From Nitratireductor kimnyeongensis (GTDB lineage: Bacteria; Pseudomonadota; Alphaproteobacteria; Rhizobiales; Rhizobiaceae): a stretch of 64,000 nt of DNA. This document shows positions 33,725 through 41,890 of the stretch, in pieces (the first letter of the stretch is position 1; each line of letters begins with the position of its first letter). The notes beneath the pieces were generated by a model. The model did no database searches and was not told where the DNA came from. It worked only from the letters and a program-made list of their open reading frames with translations. The DNA is taken from positions 62,001 through 126,000 of the forward strand of contig NZ_CP078144.1 of assembly GCF_019891395.1 (NCBI RefSeq). The letters run 5' to 3'. A program made the translations under genes and the position numbers.

Positions 33725-34738
33725 ATGCCCCGCTTTCTCTCGATCGACGATCTGCGCACCGCCTGCAACGACCGGCCTTCAGGCGACGAAAACGCCGCAC
33801 AGGCCGCAACGGCCCGTCAGGCCGTGCTCACCAAGCCGCCCGGCAGCCTTGGCCGGCTGGAAGAAGCGGCCATCCTGATGGCCCGCTGGCAGGGGCGTGA
33901 GAAGCCCGCGCTCGACAGGGTGCATGTGTTGATCTTTGCCGGCTCCCATGGGGTGACCGCACGCGGCGTCTCCGCCTTCCCAGCCGAGGTAACGGCGCAG
34001 ATGGTGGCGAATTTTTCCGCCGGTGGTGCAGCGATCAATCAGTTGGCAAAGCAGGCCGGCGCGAGCCTCACCGTCACGCCGCTGGAGATCGAGCGCCCCA
34101 CGGCGGATTTCACGCAAGCGCCGGCCATGGATGAAGCCAGCTTCCTGACCGCCGTCCAGACCGGTTTCGATGCGGTGCCGGAGGGAGCCGATCTCGTGGC
34201 ACTCGGGGAAATGGGCATCGGCAACACCACCGCCGCTGCCGCGCTGGCCGCAGCCCTTTTCGGTGGTGGGGGCGCGGACTGGGTCGGGCGCGGCACAGGC
34301 GTCGACGATGCCGGCCTCTCGCGCAAGGCCGAGGCCGTGGATGCCGCGCTTGCCTGCCATGGCGAGGCGCTTTCCGATCTGCTGGAGGCGCTGCGCCGGG
34401 TCGGCGGCCGCGAGCTTGCTGCCATGTTCGGCGCGGCTCTTGCCGCGCGGCAAAAACGCATTCCCCTCCTGCTCGACGGGTTCGTGTGCGGATCGGCAGT
34501 CGCGCCGCTCGCGTGCCTCGGCGAGGGCGGTCTGGCGCACGTCATTGCCGGCCACGTTTCCGCCGAGCCCGGCCACCGCAAACTGCTTGCCGAACTCGGC
34601 CTCAGGCCGCTGCTCGATCTCGACATGCGGCTTGGCGAAGGCTCCGGCGCCTGCCTTGCGATCAACATTCTGCGCGCAGCACTTGCCTGCCACAACGGCA
34701 TGGCGACCTTTGCCGAAGCCGGCGTATCGGACGGTTGA
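33725..34738 (+). CDS. cobT: nicotinate-nucleotide--dimethylbenzimidazole phosphoribosyltransferase CobT (CobU of P. denitrificans)
   Basis: Activates the lower-ligand base by making alpha-ribazole phosphate from 5,6-dimethylbenzimidazole and nicotinate mononucleotide. 337 residues. Motifs are KPPGSLGRLEEAA (about 37-49), FAGSHGVTARGVSAFP (about 71-86), LGEMGIGNTTAAAALA (about 159-174) and the catalytic Glu near MRLGEGSGACLAI at the C-terminus. A GAAGGA site precedes the start. The stop overlaps cobF by 1 bp (TGATG). No bluB is seen in the window, so the base is made from a gene elsewhere or imported. Confidence 0.96.
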   Translation: MPRFLSIDDLRTACNDRPSGDENAAQAATARQAVLTKPPGSLGRLEEAAILMARWQGREKPALDRVHVLIFAGSHGVTARGVSAFPAEVTAQMVANFSAGGAAINQLAKQAGASLTVTPLEIERPTADFTQAPAMDEASFLTAVQTGFDAVPEGADLVALGEMGIGNTTAAAALAAALFGGGGADWVGRGTGVDDAGLSRKAEAVDAALACHGEALSDLLEALRRVGGRELAAMFGAALAARQKRIPLLLDGFVCGSAVAPLACLGEGGLAHVIAGHVSAEPGHRKLLAELGLRPLLDLDMRLGEGSGACLAINILRAALACHNGMATFAEAGVSDG

Positions 34739-35502
34739 TGATGCGCACGCTCTCGCTCATCGGCATTGGCACCGGCAATCCCGAACACATGACGGTTCAG
34801 GGCATCAACGCACTGAACCGGGCAGACGTGATCCTCATTCCCCGCAAGGGCGAGGCGAAAGAGGATCTGGCCGATCTGCGCCGCGTCATCTGCGAGCGGT
34901 TTCTGGAGAACCGGCAGACGCGGATCGTGGAATTCGACCTGCCGGTGCGCGATGCGGCCAATCCGAGCTATCGCCGGGGCGTGGACGACTGGCACATGGT
35001 CATCGCCCACGCCTATGGCGATCTGCTCGCAGCGCACACGGGCGAGACGGGCCGTGCGGCCTTTCTCGTCTGGGGCGATCCCTCGCTCTACGACAGCACG
35101 CTGCGCATCATCGAGCACATGCGCCGCGAGACGGCGCTTGCCGTCGCACTGGAGGTGGTGCCGGGCATAACCAGCATTCAGGCGCTCGCGGCCAGCCACC
35201 ATATGCCGATCAACACGATCGGCGGTTCTGTGTTGATCACCACGGGAAGGCGGCTGAAGGCGGAAGGCTTTCCGCCCAATGCCGACACGCTTCTCGTCAT
35301 GCTCGACGGCGACTGCGCCTTCCGCACGCTCGACGGCGATGCCTACGAGATTTTCTGGGGGGCCTATCTTGGCACGGAGGACGAGCTTCTGATCGCCGGC
35401 CCGCTTGGGGAAGTCGCCGGGCAGATCGTGGAGACGCGCGCCAGGGCGCGAGAAGACAAGGGCTGGATCATGGATACCTATCTTTTGCGGGTGAGGGGTT
35501 AA
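34738..35502 (+). CDS. cobF: precorrin-6A synthase (deacetylating) CobF
   Basis: SAM-dependent methylase that methylates C-1 of precorrin-5 and releases acetate, found only in aerobic producers. 254 residues. The start region reads MMRTLSLIGIGTGNPEHMT; either of two adjacent ATGs (34738, 34741) may be used. Further motifs are IPRKGEAKEDLADLRR (about 39), VWGDPSLYDSTLRI (about 105-118) and VPGITSIQALAASHHMP (about 141-157). It is the last gene of the long plus-strand cob operon and is followed by a palindromic repeat. Confidence 0.96.
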   Translation: MMRTLSLIGIGTGNPEHMTVQGINALNRADVILIPRKGEAKEDLADLRRVICERFLENRQTRIVEFDLPVRDAANPSYRRGVDDWHMVIAHAYGDLLAAHTGETGRAAFLVWGDPSLYDSTLRIIEHMRRETALAVALEVVPGITSIQALAASHHMPINTIGGSVLITTGRRLKAEGFPPNADTLLVMLDGDCAFRTLDGDAYEIFWGAYLGTEDELLIAGPLGEVAGQIVETRARAREDKGWIMDTYLLRVRG

Positions 35503-35518
35503 GTTGGGCGCACGTCAT

Positions 35519-35637
35519 CCCGCCCCCGTCCTTCGACACGCTCAGGATGAGGGCTGTGTGGGATGCCTTCTGCGTTGACACTTGTGCCAGGTTTTCCCTG
35601 CCTTTTCCCTCACCCTGAGCTTGTCGAAGGGCGGGGG
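35519..35637. repeat. palindromic repeat of the CTTCGACA-x-GCTCAGGATGAGGG type, copy 1
   Basis: Imperfect inverted arms at 35519-35553 and 35607-35637 share the core of a repeat common between genes in rhizobia. The arms differ at a few bases (CTTCGACACGCTCAGG against the complement of CCTGAGCTTGTCGAAG). It lies between the convergent cobF and zigA-like genes. A related copy is at 48774-48904; the core is also similar to, but distinct from, the GGTTCGACAAGCTCACC elements at 13670 and 17483. Confidence 0.75.
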
Positions 35638-35658
35638 AGAAGGCAAGCACACCGCGCC

Positions 35659-36876
35659 TCAGGCGGCCTGTGCCCGCTGCCAGCGCGGGAAAGGGTCCGC
35701 CAGCGCAAGGAATTCTGCAGGATCAAACCGCGTCGCGCTGCCAACCAGAGCAGCGTCCAGCGCGGCGGTGATGCGTTCGCGGTCCATGCCGGAACCTATG
35801 AAGACCAGCTCCTGCCGCCGGTCCCCATAGGGTTCGCTCCAGTAGCGGTCCATGAAGGCTTTCGCTTCCGGGTGGTTCGGCCAGCGCTCGCGCGGCACGG
35901 CGGCCCACCAGGTGCCGAGCGGCTTCACGCTGGATAACGCACCGGCGAGGCTGAACTCCGCCACCCAGTCGGGCCGCGTCGCCACCCAGAAATGCCCCTT
36001 CGCGCGGATCACGCCCGGCAGAGGCGCATTCAGCACCGTATGCACTTTCTGCGGATGGAAGGGACGCCGCGCGCGGTAGACAAACGAGGAAACGCCATAT
36101 TCCTCCGTCTCCGGCACATGGTCGGCGAAGCCATAGAGCTCCTTGGCCCAGAGCGGATGCTGATGCGCCGCCTCGAAATCGAACAACCCCGTATCGAAGA
36201 TGCGCTCTGGCGCAACATGCGAATGGTTCGTCTCTATGATCTGCGCATCGGGATTGAGCGCGGTGACGATCTTGCGCGCGGCATCAAGCCGCTCAGGGCC
36301 GGCATCGCTCACCTTGTTGAGGATCACCACATCGGCAAACTCGATCTGATCGACCAGGAGGTCCACCAGCGTGCGCTCGTCCCCCTCGCCCGCAACCTCA
36401 CCCCGGTCGCGCAGGAAATCGTGGCTTGCATAGTCCTCCAGAAGGTTCACCGTATCGACCACGGTCACCATCGTGTCGAGCCGCGCAACATCGGAAAGGC
36501 TCATGCCTTTTTCATCGCGGAACTCGAACGTGGCGGCCACAGGCAGCGGCTCGGAGACGCCCGTGGATTCGATCAGGAGATAATCGAACCGTCCCTCCGC
36601 CGCCAGACGCCGAACCTCTTTCAAAAGATCGTCGCGCAGCGTGCAGCAGATGCAGCCATTGGTCATTTCCACCAGTTTCTCGTCGGTCTGGGAGAGATTG
36701 GCCCCGCCCTCGCGCACCAGATCGGCGTCTATGTTCACTTCCGACATGTCGTTGACAATTACCGCGGCACGCCGCCCGGACCTGTTGTTGAGCACATTGT
36801 TCAGGAGAGTCGTCTTCCCTGCCCCCAGAAAACCGGAAAGAACGGTGACGGGCAGGCGGTTGTCCTGGTTGGGCAT
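35659..36876 (-). CDS. COG0523 GTPase, ZigA-like zinc metallochaperone
   Basis: G3E-family GTPase of 405 residues. Walker A is [15 protein letters not shown] (about 15-29), [13 protein letters not shown] follows, the CxCC metal site is [12 protein letters not shown] (about 74-85), Walker B is [15 protein letters not shown], and the guanine-specificity motif is LNKV. The C-terminal CobW_C domain contains [11 protein letters not shown] and [10 protein letters not shown], typical of the zinc-regulated ZigA/YciC branch and unlike CobW of the B12 operon, which is shorter and has a His/Asp-rich loop. A GAGGAG site lies 7 bp before the start and a Zur-box-like dyad is further upstream, suggesting induction in zinc shortage. 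Confidence 0.88.
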   Translation of the reverse strand: MPNQDNRLPVTVLSGFLGAGKTTLLNNVLNNRSGRRAAVIVNDMSEVNIDADLVREGGANLSQTDEKLVEMTNGCICCTLRDDLLKEVRRLAAEGRFDYLLIESTGVSEPLPVAATFEFRDEKGMSLSDVARLDTMVTVVDTVNLLEDYASHDFLRDRGEVAGEGDERTLVDLLVDQIEFADVVILNKVSDAGPERLDAARKIVTALNPDAQIIETNHSHVAPERIFDTGLFDFEAAHQHPLWAKELYGFADHVPETEEYGVSSFVYRARRPFHPQKVHTVLNAPLPGVIRAKGHFWVATRPDWVAEFSLAGALSSVKPLGTWWAAVPRERWPNHPEAKAFMDRYWSEPYGDRRQELVFIGSGMDRERITAALDAALVGSATRFDPAEFLALADPFPRWQRAQAA

Positions 36877-36904
36877 GGGTGGCTCCTCTGGCTGATGCTT
36901 GGTA

Positions 36905-36919
36905 TGTAATATCATAACA
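36905..36919. promoter_or_regulatory. possible Zur box upstream of the ZigA-like gene
   Basis: TGTAATATCATAACA is an AT-rich imperfect dyad (11 of 15 positions symmetric) resembling alphaproteobacterial Zur sites with TGTTATA/TATAACA halves. It lies 29 bp upstream of the start of a COG0523 gene of the zinc-regulated type. The rest of the 243-bp gap to fucU (36877-37119) shows no gene. Confidence 0.45.
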
Positions 36920-37119
36920 TAACAGCAGCGCAAGTTTGTACACCCACATTCCCATGACGAACCGCGAAGCGCTTAGAGCGCGGCCTCGGACAAGGAGAGG
37001 TCGCGCCTTTTCCTGCGGACGACTGTGGGGAGCACCATGCAGATCAAGGATGGGCGCATGTGAATTGGCCGGAACCGTGCAGTGAAATCCGACGACGATC
37101 TATGGAAGAGCCTGACGGT

Positions 37120-37560
37120 TCAGCCCTGTTCCGGTGGCAGGACACCTTTCTTCAGGATCACATTGCCATAGAAACGGCGCTCGCCCGTCTGGATCACTGC
37201 GAATGCCTCGCGGGCGCGGTCATAAAAGGCGAAACGCTCCAGTGGCCGGATCTCAGCGGGATTGTCGGCGATCTTGTTGATCACCGCCTGAAATTCAGCA
37301 ACCACCGGCGGGATACCATCGGGGTCATCGACCATCTGCATGGTAATGGCCGGATCATCGACAAAGGAATCGAGCGGCATCACACTCAACACGGCCTTGA
37401 GCACGCGCGTCGCGTCAATGCCGTCCAGCCGCACGAATTCGCGTGCGCTGGCCTCACCAGGGAAATTTGCATCCGCGATGACGATCTCGTCGCCATGGCC
37501 CATGGCGCGCAGGATACGCAGGAGTTCAGGTGATAGAATGGGGTCGATACCACGCAGCAT
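37120..37560 (-). CDS. fucU: L-fucose mutarotase FucU / RbsD family protein
   Basis: Small decameric-type mutarotase of 146 residues that interconverts alpha and beta anomers of L-fucose (or a similar sugar). The N-terminus MLRGIDPILSPELLRILRAMGHGDEIVIADANFP (given in parts) contains the catalytic His in AMGHGDEIVIADANFP (about 19-34), and the C-terminal ERRFYGNVILKKGV has the conserved Tyr-Gly-Asn of FucU. It lies 43 bp downstream of an SDR gene in the same transcript, and together they look like a fragment of an L-fucose catabolic pathway. Confidence 0.9.
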   Translation of the reverse strand: MLRGIDPILSPELLRILRAMGHGDEIVIADANFPGEASAREFVRLDGIDATRVLKAVLSVMPLDSFVDDPAITMQMVDDPDGIPPVVAEFQAVINKIADNPAEIRPLERFAFYDRAREAFAVIQTGERRFYGNVILKKGVLPPEQG

Positions 37561-37603
37561 GAGGTTCCTCCAGAAAGATGCATCGGTGCGCCTATGGTGA
37601 TCC

Positions 37604-38353
37604 TTAGATCGTCACGCCGCCATCGACGAGCATAGCCTGCCCGGTGACAAAACGGCTTTCATCCGAAAGGAGATACAAAATCATCGGAGTCATGTCGTTG
37701 ACCGTGGCGAGCCGCCCCATGGGCTGGCGCGCGATGAAATCTTTCTCTGCCTGTACCGGATCGGCGGCCGAGGCGATGCGGCCGCGCAGCGAGGGCGTGT
37801 CGACCGTGCCGGGACAAAGCGCATTGCAGCGCACACCCTGTGTCACGAAGTCGGCGGCGATCGACTTGGTCAGTCCGATCACGGCTGCCTTGGTCGCGCC
37901 ATAGACCGCCCGGTTGACGAAGCCTTTGATGGAAGAGGCCATCGAGGCCATGTTGAGAACGGAGACGCTGCCCGCCTCTCCCGCCCGCTCCAGCATGCCG
38001 GGCAGGAAAGCCTGCGTCATTCGATACATGGAGGTCACGTTGAGATCCATGCTGAACGCCCAGTCCTCCTCCGAAACGTCGAGAATGGTGCCGTGATGAA
38101 CGAAGCCCGCACAATTGAAGAGCCCGTCGAGCGGACCGATCTTGTCGGCCAGCGCATCGATTGCACCGCGCTCGCGCACATCCAGCCTGTGGGTCCGGAT
38201 CGCGGGGTTCTCCGTGGCCAGCGATGCCAGCCCTTCCTCATTGATATCAACGGCGGTTACCGTCGCGCCTTCCGCCGCGCAGGCCAGAGCGCTGGCCCGT
38301 CCGATGCCCTGTGCCGCTGCCGATATCAATATCCGCTTTTCCTGAAGTCGCAT
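37604..38353 (-). CDS. SDR-family dehydrogenase, probable 2-keto-3-deoxy-L-fuconate dehydrogenase
   Basis: Classical short-chain dehydrogenase of 249 residues. The nucleotide-binding motif is SAAAQGIGRASA (about 11-22), the NNAG-equivalent reads NCAG (about 81-84), and the active site Tyr-x3-Lys is YGATK (about 151-155) with Ser in NMASMASS. NAD preference is suggested by the acidic VDINEEG at the end of beta 2. The protein resembles 2-keto-3-deoxy-L-fuconate dehydrogenases of the non-phosphorylated fucose pathway, and fucU directly downstream supports that. No fucose dehydrogenase, lactonase or dehydratase is in the window, so the specific substrate is inferred. Confidence 0.85.
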   Translation of the reverse strand: MRLQEKRILISAAAQGIGRASALACAAEGATVTAVDINEEGLASLATENPAIRTHRLDVRERGAIDALADKIGPLDGLFNCAGFVHHGTILDVSEEDWAFSMDLNVTSMYRMTQAFLPGMLERAGEAGSVSVLNMASMASSIKGFVNRAVYGATKAAVIGLTKSIAADFVTQGVRCNALCPGTVDTPSLRGRIASAADPVQAEKDFIARQPMGRLATVNDMTPMILYLLSDESRFVTGQAMLVDGGVTI

Positions 38354-38606
38354 TCTGTCTCCCCTCCCTGATCAGACCCCGGTGCGGGCCGTGGTTCTTC
38401 ATACAATCAGTCTTTTGACATGGATCAAATGGGCCAGACCCCGAAAATCGCGAAATGGCAAACATCGGGAGAAGCATTGCCGACGCAAAACACATTCAAC
38501 AGGGAAAGTCGGGAGCTACGTTTTTTGTTGCCGCCCGGTCATCGCGCTGTAACAATGCAGGAATAACGCCTGCGATCTCAACGCAGAAATCAGGGGAGTG
38601 CTTTCC

Positions 38607-39731
38607 ATGACATTGATCAAACGCCGCAACTTCATCAAGGGCGCTGCCTCGATGGCCGGCCTTTCGCTTGCCGTGCCGTTCATTTCGCGCAGCTATGCGC
38701 AGGGTTCTTCCGGCTCGGTGAACATCTTTGCCTGGGCCGGTTATCTGAACGACGAGATGCTCGCGGCTTTCGAAAAAGAGACCGGCATCAAGGCAAACTA
38801 CACGCCCTACGGCACCAATGACGAGCTCTTGAACCAGCTTCGCGCCAACAATGGCGGCGGGTTCGACATCATCTGGCCGACGGTCGACCGCGTGCCCAAC
38901 TATGTCGAGTTCGAGCTCGTGCAGCCCATCGACGAGAGCAAGGTCAATGTCGACAACTGCCTGCCGAGCGCCTGGACGAACTCCGCCAATCTTGGCGCGG
39001 TGATCGACGGCAAGCGCTATCAGGTGCCCACCGACTGGGGCACGGAAGCCGTTTCCTTCGACAAGGATCAGGCGCCGCTCGAATATGGCACCGCATCCTA
39101 TGGCGACATCTGGAAGCCGGAAATGAAGAGCAAGGCCACCGTGCGCGGCCATTCGGGTCTCGTTGGCCTGGGCCTCTGGCTCGAAGGCGAGGGCAAGCTG
39201 CCCATGCCGATGGCGGATGCCTTCAAGTCCGAAGAGAACATGGTCAAGATCTATGACGTGATCCTCGAGGAAGCGATTGCCCGCAAGGCCAACATCGCGC
39301 AGTTCTGGTCCAACGAGAACGAGGCGCAGGGTGCCTTCCGCGTCAATGGCTGCGCCATCGGCCAGACCTGGGATTCAACCGCTGCAGCACTCGCCAAGGA
39401 AGGCCTCCCCATCGGTTTCATCGCGCCGAAGGAAGGCGCGCTGGCATGGATGGAAGGTGTCGCGATCCCGAAGGGTGCCGAAAACCTCGATCAGGCTTAT
39501 GCCTTCATCAACTGGTTCCTGACGCCGGAAGCCGGCGCCATGTACACCAACGCGACCTCGATCAACTCCACCGCCGTGGGTGCCGCCGACATGACGTCCG
39601 ACGATGCCAAGGCCTTCTTCGCCGCCGCCTATCCGGGCGATGCGCTGGAGAAACTCTGGTGGTGGCCGATCCAGGAAAGCTGGTTCGTTGCCAAGCGCAA
39701 CGAATATCAGGACCGCTTCCTTTCGGCCTGA
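38607..39731 (+). CDS. polyamine-type ABC transporter substrate-binding protein (PotD/PotF-like)
   Basis: Periplasmic binding protein of 374 residues in the spermidine/putrescine-binding family. The N-terminus carries a twin-arginine signal (KRRNFIK, then a hydrophobic stretch ending SRSYAQ), so export is probably by Tat. The mature part opens SVNIFAWAGYLNDEMLAAFE (about 34), typical of PotD. The ATG at 38607 is preferred; a GTG three codons upstream is possible. It is the first gene of a potDABC-like operon and is separated from the ATPase gene by 220 bp holding a palindromic repeat. The ligand may be a polyamine or another cationic amine; the nearby lysine dehydrogenase is compatible with either. 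Confidence 0.88.
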   Translation: MTLIKRRNFIKGAASMAGLSLAVPFISRSYAQGSSGSVNIFAWAGYLNDEMLAAFEKETGIKANYTPYGTNDELLNQLRANNGGGFDIIWPTVDRVPNYVEFELVQPIDESKVNVDNCLPSAWTNSANLGAVIDGKRYQVPTDWGTEAVSFDKDQAPLEYGTASYGDIWKPEMKSKATVRGHSGLVGLGLWLEGEGKLPMPMADAFKSEENMVKIYDVILEEAIARKANIAQFWSNENEAQGAFRVNGCAIGQTWDSTAAALAKEGLPIGFIAPKEGALAWMEGVAIPKGAENLDQAYAFINWFLTPEAGAMYTNATSINSTAVGAADMTSDDAKAFFAAAYPGDALEKLWWWPIQESWFVAKRNEYQDRFLSA

Positions 39732-39760
39732 GGCGCGCTAAACAACAGATGATGGCGTTT

Positions 39761-39871
39761 GCCCCTCATCCGCCTGCCGGCACCTTCTCCCCGCCTACGG
39801 GGAGAAGGAAGAAGTGGAAACCTCTATGCCCCCTTCTCCCCGCGAGCGGGGAGAAGGTGAGGATGAGGGGC
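39761..39871. repeat. rhizobial CCTTCTCCCC palindromic repeat with two stem-loops
   Basis: Outer inverted ends GCCCCTCATC (39761-39770) and its complement (39862-39871) flank two strong hairpins: CCTTCTCCCCG/CGGGGAGAAGG (39783-39808) and CCTTCTCCCCGC/GCGGGGAGAAGG (39832-39857). This class of element is common between rhizobial genes. Here it sits inside an operon, between the binding-protein gene and the ATPase gene, where it could stabilise the upstream mRNA or reduce read-through. Confidence 0.8.
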
Positions 39872-39951
39872 GGGCGCCGATCTTTGCATGGAAATGCAGG
39901 CGAGCCGCAGCGACCTGCGCGCTACCAAACATCGGGAAACATTGGAGGCCC

Positions 39952-41016
39952 ATGTCACATTCCGTAGAGCTCGATCATGTCGGCGTTACATTCGGCACCA
40001 CCCGTGCCGTGGACGATGTCTCCTTCACGGTTGAAGGTGGGGAATTCTTCTCCATTCTCGGGCCATCCGGCTGCGGCAAGACCACGCTTCTGCGCGTCAT
40101 CGCCGGTTTCCTGAACCCGACCGAAGGCCGCATCCTGATCGGCGAAAAGGACATGACACCGCTCGGTCCCAACCAGCGCCCCACGGCGATGATCTTCCAG
40201 TCGCTTGCGCTCTTCCCGCTGATGCCCGTGTGGGAAAACATCGCCTTCGGGCTTGAGGCGCGTGGCGTCTCCAAGACCGAGCGCCGCAAGAAGGCCGACG
40301 AACTCCTGAAGTTGATCGCTCTGGATGGTTTTGGCGACCGCATGCCGGGCGAACTTTCCGGCGGCCAGCGCCAGCGCGTCGCCATTGCCCGCGCGCTCGC
40401 GGTCGAGCCGCAGGTGCTTCTGCTCGACGAACCCTTGTCCGCGCTCGATTTGAAGCTGCGCCAGCACATGCGCGCCGAGCTTCGCGCTCTTCAAAAGCGC
40501 ACCGGCGTCACCTTCATCTACATCACGCACGACCAGTCCGAGGCGCTCGCCATGTCGGACCGCGTGGCGGTGATGAGCGCCGGCGTGGTGCAGCAGGTGG
40601 GCGCGCCACGCGAGCTTTACGACAATCCGGCCACACCCTTCGTCGCCACCTTCGTTGGCGAGACCAACGCGCTCTCCTGCACGGTCAAGGGCATCGACAA
40701 CGGCATCGCCACGGTGGAAACCGCCCATGGCACGCTGACTGGCCGCGCCGGTGACGGCCTTTCGGGCGGCGTGGCGGCAAAGCTCTATGTGCGGCCTGAA
40801 GCGTTGAAGCCGAAAGGTGGTGTAAACCGCCTTGCCGCCACCATCGAGCGCATCGATTTCGAGGGCGCTTTTGCGCTCGCGCATGGCGTTGCCGAAGACG
40901 GCACACCGCTGGTGGCCTCCATCGCCAGCACCGAGCTCGCCACGGCTCCCGCCATCGGCGAAAAATCCGGCTTCGGCTTTGAAAGCGCGAATGCGGTGGT
41001 GCTGCCCGATGTCTGA
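39952..41016 (+). CDS. polyamine-type ABC transporter ATP-binding protein (PotA-like)
   Basis: ATPase subunit of 354 residues. Walker A is GPSGCGKTTLLR (about 37-48), the signature is [15 protein letters not shown] (about 137-151), Walker B is VLLLDEPLSALDLKLR, and the H-loop is THDQSEAL; a C-terminal TOBE_2 domain (about 280-350) with KLYVRPEAL follows, as in PotA. The start at 39952 has TTGGAGG 5-6 bp upstream; longer in-frame starts would begin inside the repeat. It overlaps the first permease gene by 8 bp. Confidence 0.94.
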   Translation: MSHSVELDHVGVTFGTTRAVDDVSFTVEGGEFFSILGPSGCGKTTLLRVIAGFLNPTEGRILIGEKDMTPLGPNQRPTAMIFQSLALFPLMPVWENIAFGLEARGVSKTERRKKADELLKLIALDGFGDRMPGELSGGQRQRVAIARALAVEPQVLLLDEPLSALDLKLRQHMRAELRALQKRTGVTFIYITHDQSEALAMSDRVAVMSAGVVQQVGAPRELYDNPATPFVATFVGETNALSCTVKGIDNGIATVETAHGTLTGRAGDGLSGGVAAKLYVRPEALKPKGGVNRLAATIERIDFEGAFALAHGVAEDGTPLVASIASTELATAPAIGEKSGFGFESANAVVLPDV

Positions 41017-41890
41017 TCTGTATCGACGTTTCGGCGGCGGGCTTGGCACGCTGTTTCTGGCGCTGGTCGGCGCATGGCTTGCCGGCATGGTGCTCGCGCC
41101 CAATGTCATGATGATCGACTATGCGCTGCGGCCCAATCTTCCGCCGTCGCAGCTTGGCGGGCCGAACGATGTCTATTCGCTCGACAACATTCTCTATCTC
41201 GCCAATGAGGGCGTTCACCGCGCGATCTTTTTCAAGACCGTGTGGGCGAGCGCGCTTGTCGCCTTCATCACCTTTCTGGTGTGCTATCCCATGGCGTTCT
41301 GGCTTGCCCAGCACGCGACGGTGAACCAGACGGCGGTGGTGCTTCTGGCCCTCACCATACCGTTCTGGATCAACGAGGTCTTGCGCACGCTCGCTTGGTA
41401 TATCCTGCTCGCGTTTCGCGGCCCGCTGAATGCCTTCCTGCTTTCGCTCGGCGTCATCGACGAACCGGTGCGCTGGTATGGCGATGGCGGTGTTCTGGCC
41501 GGCATGACCTATGCCTACATCCTGTTCATGCTGTTCCCGATCTACAACGCCATTGAATCGCTCGACAAATCGCAGATCGAGGCCGCGCGCGACCTCGGCG
41601 CCTCCACCTGGCGCATTCACTGGCGGGTGGTCATCCCGCACGCCAAGGCGGGCATCGCCACGGGCTGCGTCTTCACCTTCATGCTCGCCGCCGGCAGCTA
41701 TGTGGCCCCTGCCCTTCTCGGCGCACCGGGCAGCCGCTGGTTCACCGAAATCATCTACAACTGGTTCTTCGAGGGCGGCGACTGGAACCGCGGCGCTGCC
41801 TACGCGCTGGTTCTTCTGGTTCTGTGCCTTGCAGTGGTGCTCGTCACGCTGCGCATTGCCCGCGTGAGCCTGACGGAGGTGGCTAAATGA
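41009..41890 (+). CDS. polyamine-type ABC transporter permease (PotB-like)
   Basis: Inner-membrane permease of 293 residues with about six hydrophobic segments. The cytoplasmic coupling loop reads IEAARDLGASTWRIHWRVVIPHAKAGI (in parts: EAARDLGAS, about 191, and VVIPHAKAG), the EAA motif of binding-protein-dependent permeases. The PFWINEVLRTLAWY segment (about 117) is typical of PotB. Its ATG overlaps the ATPase gene by 8 bp and its stop overlaps the second permease as ATGA. Confidence 0.93.
   Translation: MSDLYRRFGGGLGTLFLALVGAWLAGMVLAPNVMMIDYALRPNLPPSQLGGPNDVYSLDNILYLANEGVHRAIFFKTVWASALVAFITFLVCYPMAFWLAQHATVNQTAVVLLALTIPFWINEVLRTLAWYILLAFRGPLNAFLLSLGVIDEPVRWYGDGGVLAGMTYAYILFMLFPIYNAIESLDKSQIEAARDLGASTWRIHWRVVIPHAKAGIATGCVFTFMLAAGSYVAPALLGAPGSRWFTEIIYNWFFEGGDWNRGAAYALVLLVLCLAVVLVTLRIARVSLTEVAK

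Noticed and set aside
36960..37119. Possible small gene in the gap between the ZigA-like gene and fucU
   Set aside because: Open frames there continue into the antisense of fucU and have no motif support.
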